Assembly (NCBI GenBank): GCA_017645785.1
Contig: JAGCNW010000006.1
Coordinates: forward strand, 1 to 64,000
Direction of reading: 5' to 3'
Length of the DNA stretch: 64,000 nt
DNA from: Treponema sp.
Lineage (GTDB): Bacteria > Spirochaetota > Spirochaetia > Treponematales > Treponemataceae
Made by a program: the position numbers and the translations under genes. Below are positions 42,402 to 50,489 of this stretch, one piece after another. Within the stretch, counting starts at the first letter, position 1; every line of letters begins with the position of its first letter. The notes under the pieces are model-generated. The model had not been told where the DNA came from. It ran no database searches and saw nothing but the letters and a program-made list of their open reading frames with translations.

Positions 42402-43304
42402 ATGAAAAAGAACAATAAAATATTCTTGGGCGCGCTTTGCTTGGCCTTTGCCGCGGCCAGCCTTTACGCCGCTCCCAAAACAAAAGACATTTATGTTTCG
42501 CCCGAAGCCAACGGAACGCTTTTGACCACCGACGGCGAAGGCCTTGCCTCGTTGGATTTAGACAAGCCCATTGACTTTAGCGGCTACAAGTATGTCATCT
42601 ACGAATGCTCAAGCCCCGACGGAGCCAAAATCGCCAACCTTTACATCAACACCTACTACGGCGAAGAAAATGAAAACCACAACGCTCCCAAAAGCAGCAC
42701 GGTTTGCATCGGCGACATTTCTAAAAAAATCTCCGCCTATCAAACTTTTGTTTACGGCGCCGTAAACAAATTTTATGACTACGGATATGTTGACGGAAAG
42801 TGCGACATCCGCCCCGCCGACAAAACGATTTGCGAACGCTTAGGTGTCGCCGTCGCCGACAAGGACTGGAACTGGCTTCCTGGAATCAAGATTTACATCA
42901 AGAAAGTCACCGCCACCAACGAGCCGCTTGGAAAGGTTGTCACCGTTGACTTGACAAAGGCTCGCTTTGCCGCGGCCAACGACGGGGACAATTCCTACTA
43001 TTGCCACATTCCCCTCAGCGACATTTTGAGCGCCAAGCCGCAAAAAGGCGACATTATTCAGTTTAAGCTTAAGGGAGACAATGTCTATGGCATAAACACT
43101 CTTCAATCGAGTGTTACGGAGGAAGTTAAAGGCGGATACGCGTATAGGCCCGTGTCGCAGTCAGTCCAAATAGGAGATATTCCGGCCGGTGCCATCGATG
43201 TGCCCGTGGAATTTGTTTTGAACAAAAACGTTTCAAATATTAGGCTTGAGTTTGACGCCTACAAGGGCGACAACGACGGCCCCTTCCTAATTTTGTTTGA
43301 GTAG
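42402..43304 (+). CDS. Secreted protein, paralogue B (unknown function)
   Basis: A 300-residue exported protein, signal peptide ending in AAASLYAAP, as in the preceding gene. Shared blocks: GTLLTTDGEGLASLDL, SGYKYVIYECSSPDGAK, IKIYIKKVTATNEPLGK, KGDIIQFKLKGDNVYG and a DGPFLILFE end. The two are tandem duplicates that have diverged, set 24 bases apart with AAGGAG between, hence one operon. Likely surface or periplasmic, perhaps an antigenically variable or ligand-binding pair. A terminator follows at 43327, inside the convergent argA gene. Confidence 0.75.
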   Translation: MKKNNKIFLGALCLAFAAASLYAAPKTKDIYVSPEANGTLLTTDGEGLASLDLDKPIDFSGYKYVIYECSSPDGAKIANLYINTYYGEENENHNAPKSSTVCIGDISKKISAYQTFVYGAVNKFYDYGYVDGKCDIRPADKTICERLGVAVADKDWNWLPGIKIYIKKVTATNEPLGKVVTVDLTKARFAAANDGDNSYYCHIPLSDILSAKPQKGDIIQFKLKGDNVYGINTLQSSVTEEVKGGYAYRPVSQSVQIGDIPAGAIDVPVEFVLNKNVSNIRLEFDAYKGDNDGPFLILFE

Positions 43305-43306
43305 AT

Positions 43307-44686
43307 TTACAAAACCTTTCTGTAAACTTTGGAACCTCGCTCGGGGTTCCAAAGCTTTTTTCGCTCAGGCGGAATCGAGTCTATTGAGTCGGGCGCGAAT
43401 CCCAGCTTTTCAAAAAAGTCGGCCGTCTGCGTAGTCATTACAAAAACAGATTTGACGCCCTTCGCGCGGGCCTTGTCCAGCAAATAGTTTACAATCTTGG
43501 GGCCGACGCCCATGTTTCCGTAAGCGGGATCGACTGCGACCGCGCAAATCTCCGCTTGCGCTAGAGCGCCCGATTCTTGGTAAACCTTTAGCGCGGCGCA
43601 GGCGTGGATTCCTTCGTCAACGTTGTAGACGATGTAGCTGTCCAAGTCGGCCTTAAGCTGCTTTGCCGTGCGTTCCAACAAAATTCCTTTTTGGACAAAA
43701 GGATTCATCAACGACAAAACGCTCGGTATGTCCTGCGATTGCATCGCGCGCAAGTCGCCGTAGCCGTTGTTGTAGACCATCGTTCCGCTTCCGATGCCGC
43801 TGAAAATTTCGCAAGGCAAAATTCCGTCAACCTTTCCGTTTAGAATGTGAACGCGGGCCACGCCTTTTTTGCAAGCGTCTTTTGCCAAACTCAAGAGCGA
43901 AAGGATTTGCGCGCGGTGTTCGTTTTTGGGGGCCGCGCTTTTTGGGCTTGCCGCCGTTCCGCCGCAATCGACGCCGTTCATGCGCAGCATCTCTTCCGCC
44001 TCCGCAAGATTCATCGCTGGAATGTTTCCGTCGTCGCTAAGGTGAACGGTGTCCGGCAGCGAAAATTCCTGCTTGGAAATTTTGGGGTCGGGAAGAATGT
44101 AAAAAAGCTTTTGCGCCTTTAGGCCGCAAGCGATTTGCTGGGCCAGCTCCGCGCTGGAAATATTGTAGGGCTTTCCCAAATCGTTCCAGCCGATGCAGGG
44201 AAAAATCGGAATGAAGCCGTCGTCCAATGTTTGCTTTATAACGTCGATTTTGAGCTTGTCGATTTCGCCGGCCGTTCCGTAATCGGTTCCGTCAAGAACT
44301 CCCTTGGCGCGGGCCTTGACCCAGTTGCCGATGACTGCGGTTCGGTTTTCGCCGGCCAAGTGGTTCATGATTGTGTTGGCCACGTCAAAGGCCGCGGTCT
44401 TGATTAGCGGCATGGCGGATTCGGGCGCGACGCGCGAACCGTTTTGGATTTTCCATTCGATTTTGGCGCCGTCCAAAATTTCGCTGATTTGCTTTCGCGC
44501 GCCCGGAGCCACGATGACTTTTAGGCCGGCCTGGTGAATCAGCGCTATGTCGTGAATCAGGCTGGGCAATAAGGGCGAGTCGATGATTTGGTCGTCAATG
44601 TGTATGACCGCCAAGGCGTCTTTGAAAATCTTTATGTAGTTAATTACGTCGCGAATCTGCTTGGCGCTTTCCGATAAATTTTCCAT
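43307..44686 (-). CDS. argA: Amino-acid N-acetyltransferase (N-acetylglutamate synthase), ArgA-type
   Basis: A 459-residue fusion of an amino acid kinase-like domain (about 20-290; LKVIVAPGARKQISEIL, GYGTAGEIDKLKID-like segments) and a C-terminal GNAT acetyltransferase domain (about 300-459; AEICAVAVDPAYGNMGVGPKIVNYLL is the acetyl-CoA site). This is the classical ArgA architecture: it makes N-acetylglutamate from glutamate and acetyl-CoA, first step of arginine synthesis, with the kinase-like domain binding arginine. A TTGACA box lies 17 bases before a weak -10 that ends seven bases before the ATG, so it may be leaderless. No arg genes adjoin it. Confidence 0.92.
   Translation of the reverse strand: MENLSESAKQIRDVINYIKIFKDALAVIHIDDQIIDSPLLPSLIHDIALIHQAGLKVIVAPGARKQISEILDGAKIEWKIQNGSRVAPESAMPLIKTAAFDVANTIMNHLAGENRTAVIGNWVKARAKGVLDGTDYGTAGEIDKLKIDVIKQTLDDGFIPIFPCIGWNDLGKPYNISSAELAQQIACGLKAQKLFYILPDPKISKQEFSLPDTVHLSDDGNIPAMNLAEAEEMLRMNGVDCGGTAASPKSAAPKNEHRAQILSLLSLAKDACKKGVARVHILNGKVDGILPCEIFSGIGSGTMVYNNGYGDLRAMQSQDIPSVLSLMNPFVQKGILLERTAKQLKADLDSYIVYNVDEGIHACAALKVYQESGALAQAEICAVAVDPAYGNMGVGPKIVNYLLDKARAKGVKSVFVMTTQTADFFEKLGFAPDSIDSIPPERKKLWNPERGSKVYRKVL
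43327..43361 (+). terminator. Terminator for the secreted-protein operon, inside the argA coding region
   Basis: CTTTGGAACC (43327-43336) pairs perfectly with GGTTCCAAAG (43345-43354), followed by CTTTTTT. It lies 22 bases after the stop at 43304 and inside the 3' end of the convergent argA gene, whose codons there (for PERGSKVY) accommodate it. Confidence 0.85.
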
Positions 44687-44761
44687 CGCTTTTTATTTTT
44701 CACTTTTTGCGGGTCTTGTCAAGGGAAAAATTCGTTATAACTTCTTTCTATATCCTCTAAT

Positions 44762-44823
44762 ATAGATTTTGTATAGAAAATCTATTGACAAACTGCGCAA
44801 TAAAAGATAAAGTTCATTATAAT
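44762..44823 (+). promoter_or_regulatory. metNIQ promoter region with an upstream inverted repeat
   Basis: An inverted repeat ATAGATTTT / AAAATCTAT (44762-44770 and 44777-44785) abuts a TTGACA box (44785-44790). Candidate -10 boxes are TAAAGT (44808-44813, 17-base spacer) and a perfect TATAAT (44818-44823). The second sits 11 bases before the 17-bp palindrome, matching the cysK promoter layout. The repeat could bind an activator. Confidence 0.55.
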
Positions 44824-44834
44824 TTAGAATATTT

Positions 44835-44851
44835 CCTATCGGTTTACTAGG
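44835..44851 (+). promoter_or_regulatory. Candidate sulfur-regulon operator (CCTA-N9-TAGG), metN copy
   Basis: CCTATCGGTTTACTAGG, arms CCTA/TAGG nine bases apart. The reverse complement, CCTAGTAAACCGATAGG, aligns with the cysK copy at 53538-53554 (CCTAGTTTTACACTAGG on that strand). It lies 12 bases after TATAAT, just past the expected transcription start, a repressor position. Confidence 0.6.
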
Positions 44852-44874
44852 TTTTATTCTTTGAGGGACCTTAC

Positions 44875-45663
44875 ATGGCTTACATTGAGATTTCGGATCT
44901 TTACAAGACATACTATCCTCACGGCCAGGCGCTGCCCGTTTTGCGCGGCATAAACCTCTCAATATATAAAGGCGAAATTTTTGGAATAATAGGCTTTTCG
45001 GGAGCGGGAAAATCCACCTTGGCCCGCTGCATAAACCGTCTGGAGACCCCCGACAAGGGTTCGATCATAATCGGCGGAACCGACATACTGGCCTTGGGCA
45101 AAAAGGAGCTTAGGGTGGAACGTCGGCGAATCGGAATGATTTTCCAGACCTTCAACTTGTTCGAGGCAAAGACGGTATACAAAAATATAGCTTACCCCTT
45201 GGTGATTGCCGGCGTTCCCAAAAAAGAAATAAAGCGCCGTGTGGAAGAGACCGCGGAGCTTGTGGGCCTGACAGACAAGCTGGACATTTACCCCGGAGCC
45301 TTGAGCGGCGGACAAAAGCAGCGCGTCGGAATCGCGCGCGCGTTGATCAACAACCCGGACGTTTTGCTAAGCGACGAGGCGACCAGCGCCCTTGACCCGC
45401 AGACCATGCTGCAAATTTTGGATTTGCTTAAAGAGATAAACGAAAAAACCGGCATCACAATCTTGATGATAACGCACGAGCTAGAAGCCGTAAAATACGC
45501 TTGCCAAAGAATGGCGGTCTTGGAGGAAGGAAAAATTGTTGAGGAAGGAAGCGTCTTTAACATTTTCAACAATCCTGAGAGCCGCACCGGCGAGCTTTTT
45601 GCAAAGGTGTTCTTCCGTTTGAACAACGAACAGTTGTGCAAAGACGGAATGTATACAATTTAA
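44875..45663 (+). CDS. metN: Methionine-type ABC transporter ATPase, MetN-like (no NIL domain)
   Basis: A 262-residue ATPase. Walker A FSGAGKST (41-48), signature LSGGQ (143-147), Walker B LLSDE (D167-E168) and the SDEATSALDPQT segment are typical for MetN. E. coli MetN is about 343 residues, its last ~90 forming the ACT-like NIL domain through which methionine inhibits transport; here the protein ends after the ATPase core, so that feedback should be missing. It opens the metN-metI-metQ operon leading into the nitrogenase-like genes. Substrate could be methionine or a related thioether. Confidence 0.92.
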   Translation: MAYIEISDLYKTYYPHGQALPVLRGINLSIYKGEIFGIIGFSGAGKSTLARCINRLETPDKGSIIIGGTDILALGKKELRVERRRIGMIFQTFNLFEAKTVYKNIAYPLVIAGVPKKEIKRRVEETAELVGLTDKLDIYPGALSGGQKQRVGIARALINNPDVLLSDEATSALDPQTMLQILDLLKEINEKTGITILMITHELEAVKYACQRMAVLEEGKIVEEGSVFNIFNNPESRTGELFAKVFFRLNNEQLCKDGMYTI

Positions 45664-45677
45664 AAAAGGAGAAGGAC

Positions 45678-46388
45678 ATGAGTTTGTTGGACAACAGTTT
45701 GTGGGCGGTTCTGAAATCATCGGTTTCCGTCGAAATCTGGTCAAAGCTTTGGCCTTCAATTTTTGACACACTATACATGACGGCGTTGGCCAGCCTGATT
45801 GTTTTGGTGTTTGGTTTGACGCTCGGAGTCTTGTTGACTGTGACAAGCCCCGACGGACTTTTTCCGCTGCCAGCCGTTTATAAGGTCTGGGGGTGGCTCA
45901 TCAACACGCTGCGCTCTTTGCCGCAGATGGTGATGATCATCATGCTCATTCCTTTGGCGCGCTTTTTGTTCGGAAAAAGTTACGGAGCGAATCCTTGCAT
46001 TGTGGCTATCGCCGCAAGTTGCATTCCGATGTACGCGCGCGTTGTAGAAAGCAGCCTGTTGGAAATTAACAAGGGCAAGATAGAGGCGGCCAAATCAATC
46101 GGCTCGTCAAACTTGCAGATTATTTTCCACGCGCTGCTTCCCGAGACTTTGCCGTCGTTGATACGCGGCTTTACCATTACGGTAATTGCGGTTCTTTCGA
46201 TGACGGCTTTGGCGGGAATGTTCGGCGCGGGCGGAATCGGAGACGTTGCCGTTCGCTATGGTTACCAACGCTTTCAGCATGACAAGCTGTTAGCCTGCAT
46301 TTACGTTTTGGTCGTTCTAGTTCAGATTGTCCAAAGCGCGGGAAATTTTGTGTCAAACAGAATTTTAAAAACAAGAGCCTTGATATAA
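45678..46388 (+). CDS. metI: Methionine-type ABC transporter permease, MetI-like
   Basis: A 236-residue inner-membrane permease with about five helices. FDTLYMTALASLIVLVFGLT opens the transport domain, and the EAA loop reads LEINKGKIEAAKSIGSSNLQ followed by ETLPSLIRGFTIT, as in MetI. The start is the ATG at 45678 with AAGGAG upstream; a longer frame overlaps metN. Pairs with MetN and MetQ to import methionine or analogues. Confidence 0.93.
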   Translation: MSLLDNSLWAVLKSSVSVEIWSKLWPSIFDTLYMTALASLIVLVFGLTLGVLLTVTSPDGLFPLPAVYKVWGWLINTLRSLPQMVMIIMLIPLARFLFGKSYGANPCIVAIAASCIPMYARVVESSLLEINKGKIEAAKSIGSSNLQIIFHALLPETLPSLIRGFTITVIAVLSMTALAGMFGAGGIGDVAVRYGYQRFQHDKLLACIYVLVVLVQIVQSAGNFVSNRILKTRALI

Positions 46389-46411
46389 GGAAAGTAAAAA
46401 GGAGAACATTT

Positions 46412-47224
46412 ATGAAAAAAATTATTTTTGGATTTTTGGGAATCGCGGCGGCGCTTTCACTCGCCTCTTGCGCGAAAAAAGGCGGAGCCAAAGGCAACGA
46501 CGGCATTGTTACATTAAAGGGAATCATCGACTTGGTTCCGCACCAGGAAATCATCGACTACGCCGCCCCGGCCTTGCTTAAGGAAGGAATCAAAGTTGTG
46601 ACCTTGCAGGACGCTTCCGACAACCTTGGAAACGAAAAGACAGCCAACGGCGAGGCCGACTTCAACTACTTCCAGCACAAGCCCTACTTGGACTCTGTAA
46701 ACAAGCAGAACGGCTGGGACTTGGTCAGCGTTGCCGCCATTCACGTTGAGCCTATTTCGCTTTACTCCGACAAGTACACAAAACTTTCGGACGTTCCCGA
46801 AAAGCTTGTCATCGCCGTTCCCGACGACGGAACCAACGAATACCGCGGCCTTAAGCTTTTGAACGACTTGGGCTTCATCAAATTGAGCGAGCACTCTTTG
46901 AGCGCGCTTGACGCGAACGTAGGCGATATCGTTGAATACTTGAAGCCAATTAAAATTGTCGAAATCAACGCGTTCCAAATCATACCGACGCGCGCCGACT
47001 ACGACTTGTTCGTAAACAACACCAACAAAATTCTTGAGTCTGGAATCAAGACAAACATCTTGGCCCAAGAAGCCGCCGACAGCCCTTACGGAAACATCAT
47101 CGTAACAAAGGCTGGCCGCGCCAACGATCCCGCGATTCAAAAGTTGGTAAAAGTTTTGCTCAGCGACGACGTTCAGCAGTGGATAAAGAACAAGTACAAC
47201 GGAGCCGTAATTCCAGTTAAGTAA
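46412..47224 (+). CDS. metQ: Methionine-binding lipoprotein, MetQ/NlpA family
   Basis: A 270-residue lipoprotein (lipobox SLASC, Cys20). The body is NlpA-family: LVPHQEIIDYAAPALLKEGI, VTLQDASDNLGNEKTANGEADFNYFQHKPYLDS, and VIAVPDDGTNEYRGLKLLNDLG. It captures the substrate outside the membrane for MetNI. In the NlpA family some members bind methionine, others methionine peptides or sulfoxide; the context of C-S bond enzymes leaves thioethers possible. AAGGAG precedes the ATG. A GC hairpin and T-run (47236-47279) part it from the next gene and may reduce read-through. Confidence 0.92.
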   Translation: MKKIIFGFLGIAAALSLASCAKKGGAKGNDGIVTLKGIIDLVPHQEIIDYAAPALLKEGIKVVTLQDASDNLGNEKTANGEADFNYFQHKPYLDSVNKQNGWDLVSVAAIHVEPISLYSDKYTKLSDVPEKLVIAVPDDGTNEYRGLKLLNDLGFIKLSEHSLSALDANVGDIVEYLKPIKIVEINAFQIIPTRADYDLFVNNTNKILESGIKTNILAQEAADSPYGNIIVTKAGRANDPAIQKLVKVLLSDDVQQWIKNKYNGAVIPVK

Positions 47225-47235
47225 AAATAGAACGC

Positions 47236-47279
47236 CCGCGCCGGCAAACAGGCCCGCGCGGACAGCCGAACTTTTTTTA
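47236..47279 (+). terminator. Hairpin with trailing T-run between metQ and nifD1
   Basis: CCGCGC (47236-47241) pairs with GCGCGG (47256-47261); a run of seven T (47272-47278) follows ten bases later. The gap makes it a poor intrinsic terminator, so partial attenuation is more likely than a stop. Confidence 0.4.
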
Positions 47280-47290
47280 AGGAGAACAGT

Positions 47291-48751
47291 ATGTCAACAG
47301 TAAACCTAAATTTGCCGGACGTGCAAATTCGCGAAATTAGAATTAATTCAATCACCGGCTTTTTGGGCAACGCGGACGATTTGGTAAAGCTTTCGGCGGA
47401 CGGAATCAAGGACCACAACCGAAAGTTCACCCAATGCATCGGTTGCTCCACGGCGCGCGCCGGCTGCATGGTCTCGATGGTAACCGACGCAGCGGTGATT
47501 TCGCATGGGCCTGTTGGCTGCTCCTCTTGCTTGCATGATTTTAACATGACTTACCGAGTCAACGCTTCGCTGCGCAACAAGACAAACCGCCGCCGCCGCA
47601 TCTTTTCAACAAACCTCCAGGAAAAAGACACGGTCTACGGCGGAAACGCAAAGCTTGAGGCGACGATTCGCGAGGTGTACGAAAGAGTCAAGCCCGCCGC
47701 GATTTTTGTATTGACTACATGCGCGGTGGGAATTGTAGGCGACGACGTTCAAAGCGTTTGCGACAAAGCCCAGGAAGAGTTGGGAATCCCAATCGTGGGC
47801 GTCGCTTGCGAAGGCTTCCGCTCCAAAGTTTGGACGACAGGCTTTGACGCGGCGTATCACGGAATGGCTCGCAAACTTATCAAAAAAGCCGACAAACATC
47901 GCGCCGACATGATCAATGTCATAAACTTTTGGGGCAGCGACGCATTTGCCGACTGGTTCGCGCCCTTTGGAGCGAAGCCGAATTATTTGACCCCATTTAA
48001 CACAGTTGAAGAATTGAGCCGCGCGGGAGAGGCTTGCGCCACCGTTCAAGCGTGCTCGACATTGGGAACATATTTGGGCGCGGTCTTGGAACAAGACTTT
48101 GGCGTTCCGGAATTGGCGAGCGCCCCGCCGTACGGAATCGCGCAGACCGACAGATGGTTCCGCGCGCTTGGAAAACTTTTAGGCAAAGAAGACATCGCCG
48201 AAAAAGTCATCGCGGAGAAAAAAGAAAAGTATCTTCCGCAAATTGAAGAGATAAGAAAAAAATTGCAGGGAAAGACCGCTTACGTAGCGGCCGGCGCGGC
48301 GCACGGACACGCGCTCTTGGACATAATCGGCGAGCTTGGCCTTAAGGCCGTCGGAGCGTCGGTATTCCACCACGACGCGACGTTTGACTCGGGCCGCGAC
48401 GAAAACGACCAGCTCAAGCAGCGCGTCGGAGACTACGGCGACGTTCCGCATTTTAATGTTTGCAACAAGCAGGAATTTGAATTGGTCAACGCGCTGATAA
48501 AAGTTCATCCTGACGTGATGCTCGCGCGCCACGGCGGAATGACCTTGTGGGGAGCGAAGCTCGGCATTCCAAGCTTGCTTGTTGGCGACGAGCACGCCGG
48601 CATGGGCTACGAGGGCCTTGTAAAATACGGAAAGATGATTGTTGAAACGATTGAGAACGACGAGTTTGTAAAGAACTTCCAAAAGCACGCGCTGAACCCT
48701 TACACAAAGTGGTGGCTGACCCAGCAGACGGATTACTTCCAATATAAATAA
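47291..48751 (+). CDS. Nitrogenase-like reductase alpha subunit 1 (NifD-like, Mar-type group IV)
   Basis: A 486-residue NifD homologue. P-cluster-type cysteines are C52 (GCSTARAG), C77 (HGPVGC) and C144 (TTCAVGIVGDDV), matching Azotobacter NifD C62, C88, C154; C255 (ACSTLGTYLG) matches the cofactor ligand C275. TNLQEKDTVYGG and CEGFRSKVWTTGFDAA are further hallmarks. The FeMo-co histidine (H442) aligns with a methionine, though H435 lies three residues earlier. These features fit nitrogenase-like reductases such as methylthio-alkane reductase. The partner NifK-like gene follows at 21 bases. AAGGAG precedes the ATG. Reaction inferred: reductive C-S cleavage of thioethers; alternatives are another reductive role or weak N2 reduction. 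Confidence 0.9.
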   Translation: MSTVNLNLPDVQIREIRINSITGFLGNADDLVKLSADGIKDHNRKFTQCIGCSTARAGCMVSMVTDAAVISHGPVGCSSCLHDFNMTYRVNASLRNKTNRRRRIFSTNLQEKDTVYGGNAKLEATIREVYERVKPAAIFVLTTCAVGIVGDDVQSVCDKAQEELGIPIVGVACEGFRSKVWTTGFDAAYHGMARKLIKKADKHRADMINVINFWGSDAFADWFAPFGAKPNYLTPFNTVEELSRAGEACATVQACSTLGTYLGAVLEQDFGVPELASAPPYGIAQTDRWFRALGKLLGKEDIAEKVIAEKKEKYLPQIEEIRKKLQGKTAYVAAGAAHGHALLDIIGELGLKAVGASVFHHDATFDSGRDENDQLKQRVGDYGDVPHFNVCNKQEFELVNALIKVHPDVMLARHGGMTLWGAKLGIPSLLVGDEHAGMGYEGLVKYGKMIVETIENDEFVKNFQKHALNPYTKWWLTQQTDYFQYK

Positions 48752-48771
48752 GGGCGCGAGGAGAACAATAA

Positions 48772-50118
48772 ATGGCTAATTACACAGGTTCAATTGAACA
48801 AGAAAGATACACTTGCGCGCTCGGCGCCTTGCAAACTGTAGTCGCAATTCCAAAGGCCGTTCCGATTTTGCATTCCGGACCGGGCTGTGGCGAAATGATA
48901 AGCGGCTTTTTCGCGCGCTCAAAGGGCTACGCGGGCGGTTCCACAAGCCCTTGCACAGCCTTTACCGAAAAGGAAGTTGTTTTTGGCGGAATCAAGCACT
49001 TGCGCGAAAACATCGAAAACACATACAAGGTTTTGGACACTGACTTGCAGGTTGTCATGACAGGCTGCACCGGCGGAATTGTAGGCGACGACGTTCAAGG
49101 CGTCGTAGATGAATTTGTCGAACAGGGAAAGCCCATCGTGGCCGTGGACTCACCGGGCTTTAAGTCGAACAATTATGTCGCGCACTCGTCGGTGGTCAAC
49201 GCGATCATCGACCAATACGTCACCCGCTTTGAAGACCAAAACGAGCCCCGCTCGGAAAAGAACACAGTCAACTTAATCTCGAGCATTCCATACCAAGACC
49301 CCTTTTGGAAAAGCAACTTGGCTGAATACCGCCGCTTGCTCAAAGGCCTTGGCCTTAAAGTTCACGTTTTGTTCGGCCCCGACAGCAAGGGAGTCAAGGA
49401 ATGGCAGCAAATTCCGCGCGCCAACTTTAACATTTTGGTTTCTCCTTGGTACGGAAAGACAATCGCGGACAACCTGAAGGCGCGCTACGACCAAGAATAT
49501 TATTGGTTCCATTCCGTTCCGATTGGCGACAACGCCACGACAGCATTTTTGAACGGAGTCTTGGATTTTGCCATCGCTCACGGCGCGGAACTCGACGTTG
49601 AAAAAGCCAAGAAATTCATCCAACACCAAATCGACTCTTACTACGAGGAGATTGACAACCTGGCGACCTTCCTCTTGGAATTCCGCTACGGCTTGCCGCG
49701 TTTCGCGCACATCATTCACGACGCGGGATACGTCGTAGGCCTTTCGCGCTTTTTGCTGCACGAAACAGGAATCGTTCCAGCCGAACAGTTCATCGTAGAC
49801 AACACTCCGGCAAAATACCAACAGGATATTTTGGACGACTTGCTTTCAATTAGCGAAAAAAGAAAAATCAGCGCGCAGTTCATTCCCGACGCGGGAAAAG
49901 CCAGCGACATAATTCGCGAAATAAAACATGAAGGACGCGGCTTGATAATCGGCGCAAGCTGGGACAGCGATTTGGCAAAGGAAAAAGATTATTGCTTTGT
50001 TGAAGCGGCAAACCCGCTGCAAATGCGCCTTGTCCTTACGACAAACTATGTGGGCTACACTGGAGCCTTGCGCGTGATAGAAGACGTTTACAACAACGCG
50101 CTCGAACGTTACCGCTAG
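48772..50118 (+). CDS. Nitrogenase-like reductase beta subunit 1 (NifK-like)
   Basis: A 448-residue NifK homologue, shorter than NifK (~520) because the N-terminal extension is missing. P-cluster-type cysteines are all kept: C15 (RYTCALGA), C39 (HSGPGC) and C99 (MTGCTGGIVGDD), matching NifK C70, C95 and C153. TEKEVVFGG and SPGFKSNNYVAH are family blocks. Since NifN, the scaffold homologue, retains only one of these cysteines, this is more likely a catalytic beta subunit than a cofactor scaffold. It pairs with the preceding NifD-like protein as an alpha2beta2 complex reduced by the NifH-like protein. Confidence 0.9.
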   Translation: MANYTGSIEQERYTCALGALQTVVAIPKAVPILHSGPGCGEMISGFFARSKGYAGGSTSPCTAFTEKEVVFGGIKHLRENIENTYKVLDTDLQVVMTGCTGGIVGDDVQGVVDEFVEQGKPIVAVDSPGFKSNNYVAHSSVVNAIIDQYVTRFEDQNEPRSEKNTVNLISSIPYQDPFWKSNLAEYRRLLKGLGLKVHVLFGPDSKGVKEWQQIPRANFNILVSPWYGKTIADNLKARYDQEYYWFHSVPIGDNATTAFLNGVLDFAIAHGAELDVEKAKKFIQHQIDSYYEEIDNLATFLLEFRYGLPRFAHIIHDAGYVVGLSRFLLHETGIVPAEQFIVDNTPAKYQQDILDDLLSISEKRKISAQFIPDAGKASDIIREIKHEGRGLIIGASWDSDLAKEKDYCFVEAANPLQMRLVLTTNYVGYTGALRVIEDVYNNALERYR

Positions 50119-50132
50119 GATGGGAGGCGGCA

Positions 50133-50474
50133 ATGGGAGACAACAATAGCGGGCGCGTTTTGGTAGGCTTTGCGAGCCTTGACGGGCTTGCGGTGGACGA
50201 GCATTTTGGCCACGCTCAATTCTGGCAGATTTACGACTTTACGGACGACGCGGAATTTGTTGAAACGCGAAAAATGCCGCCCGTTTGCGGCGGCTCTTGC
50301 AGCGAAAATTTTGAGCCGGCATACCAGTTGCTAAAAGACTGCTCGGCTTTGTTCGTGGCAAAAATCGGACAGCCGGCCGCCGCTTACATGCTTGGAAAAG
50401 GCCTAAAAGTTTTTGAGGCCGCCGGAAGCATTGACAGGCTAGCTATCGCCATAAAAGAGCAGGGACTTGTATAA
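50133..50474 (+). CDS. NifX/NafY-family cofactor-binding protein 1
   Basis: A 113-residue protein of the dinitrogenase iron-molybdenum cofactor biosynthesis domain family. RVLVGFASLDGLAVDEHFGHAQ matches the typical opening (strand, then D-x-HFG-x-A/S), with the conserved His in the HFGH motif; PVCGGSC adds two cysteines. Such proteins carry Fe-S cofactor precursors from NifB to the acceptor complex. It follows nifK1 at 14 bases and precedes the NifB-like gene, where a cofactor carrier is needed; a second copy lies beside nifH (55487-55864). Confidence 0.88.
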   Translation: MGDNNSGRVLVGFASLDGLAVDEHFGHAQFWQIYDFTDDAEFVETRKMPPVCGGSCSENFEPAYQLLKDCSALFVAKIGQPAAAYMLGKGLKVFEAAGSIDRLAIAIKEQGLV

Positions 50475-50489
50475 AAAAGGAGGCGCGAA

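Noticed and set aside
44824-44874. SAM riboswitch or T-box upstream of metN
   Set aside because: The leader is only about 45 bases and holds a palindrome but no aptamer-like multi-stem fold or specifier hairpin.
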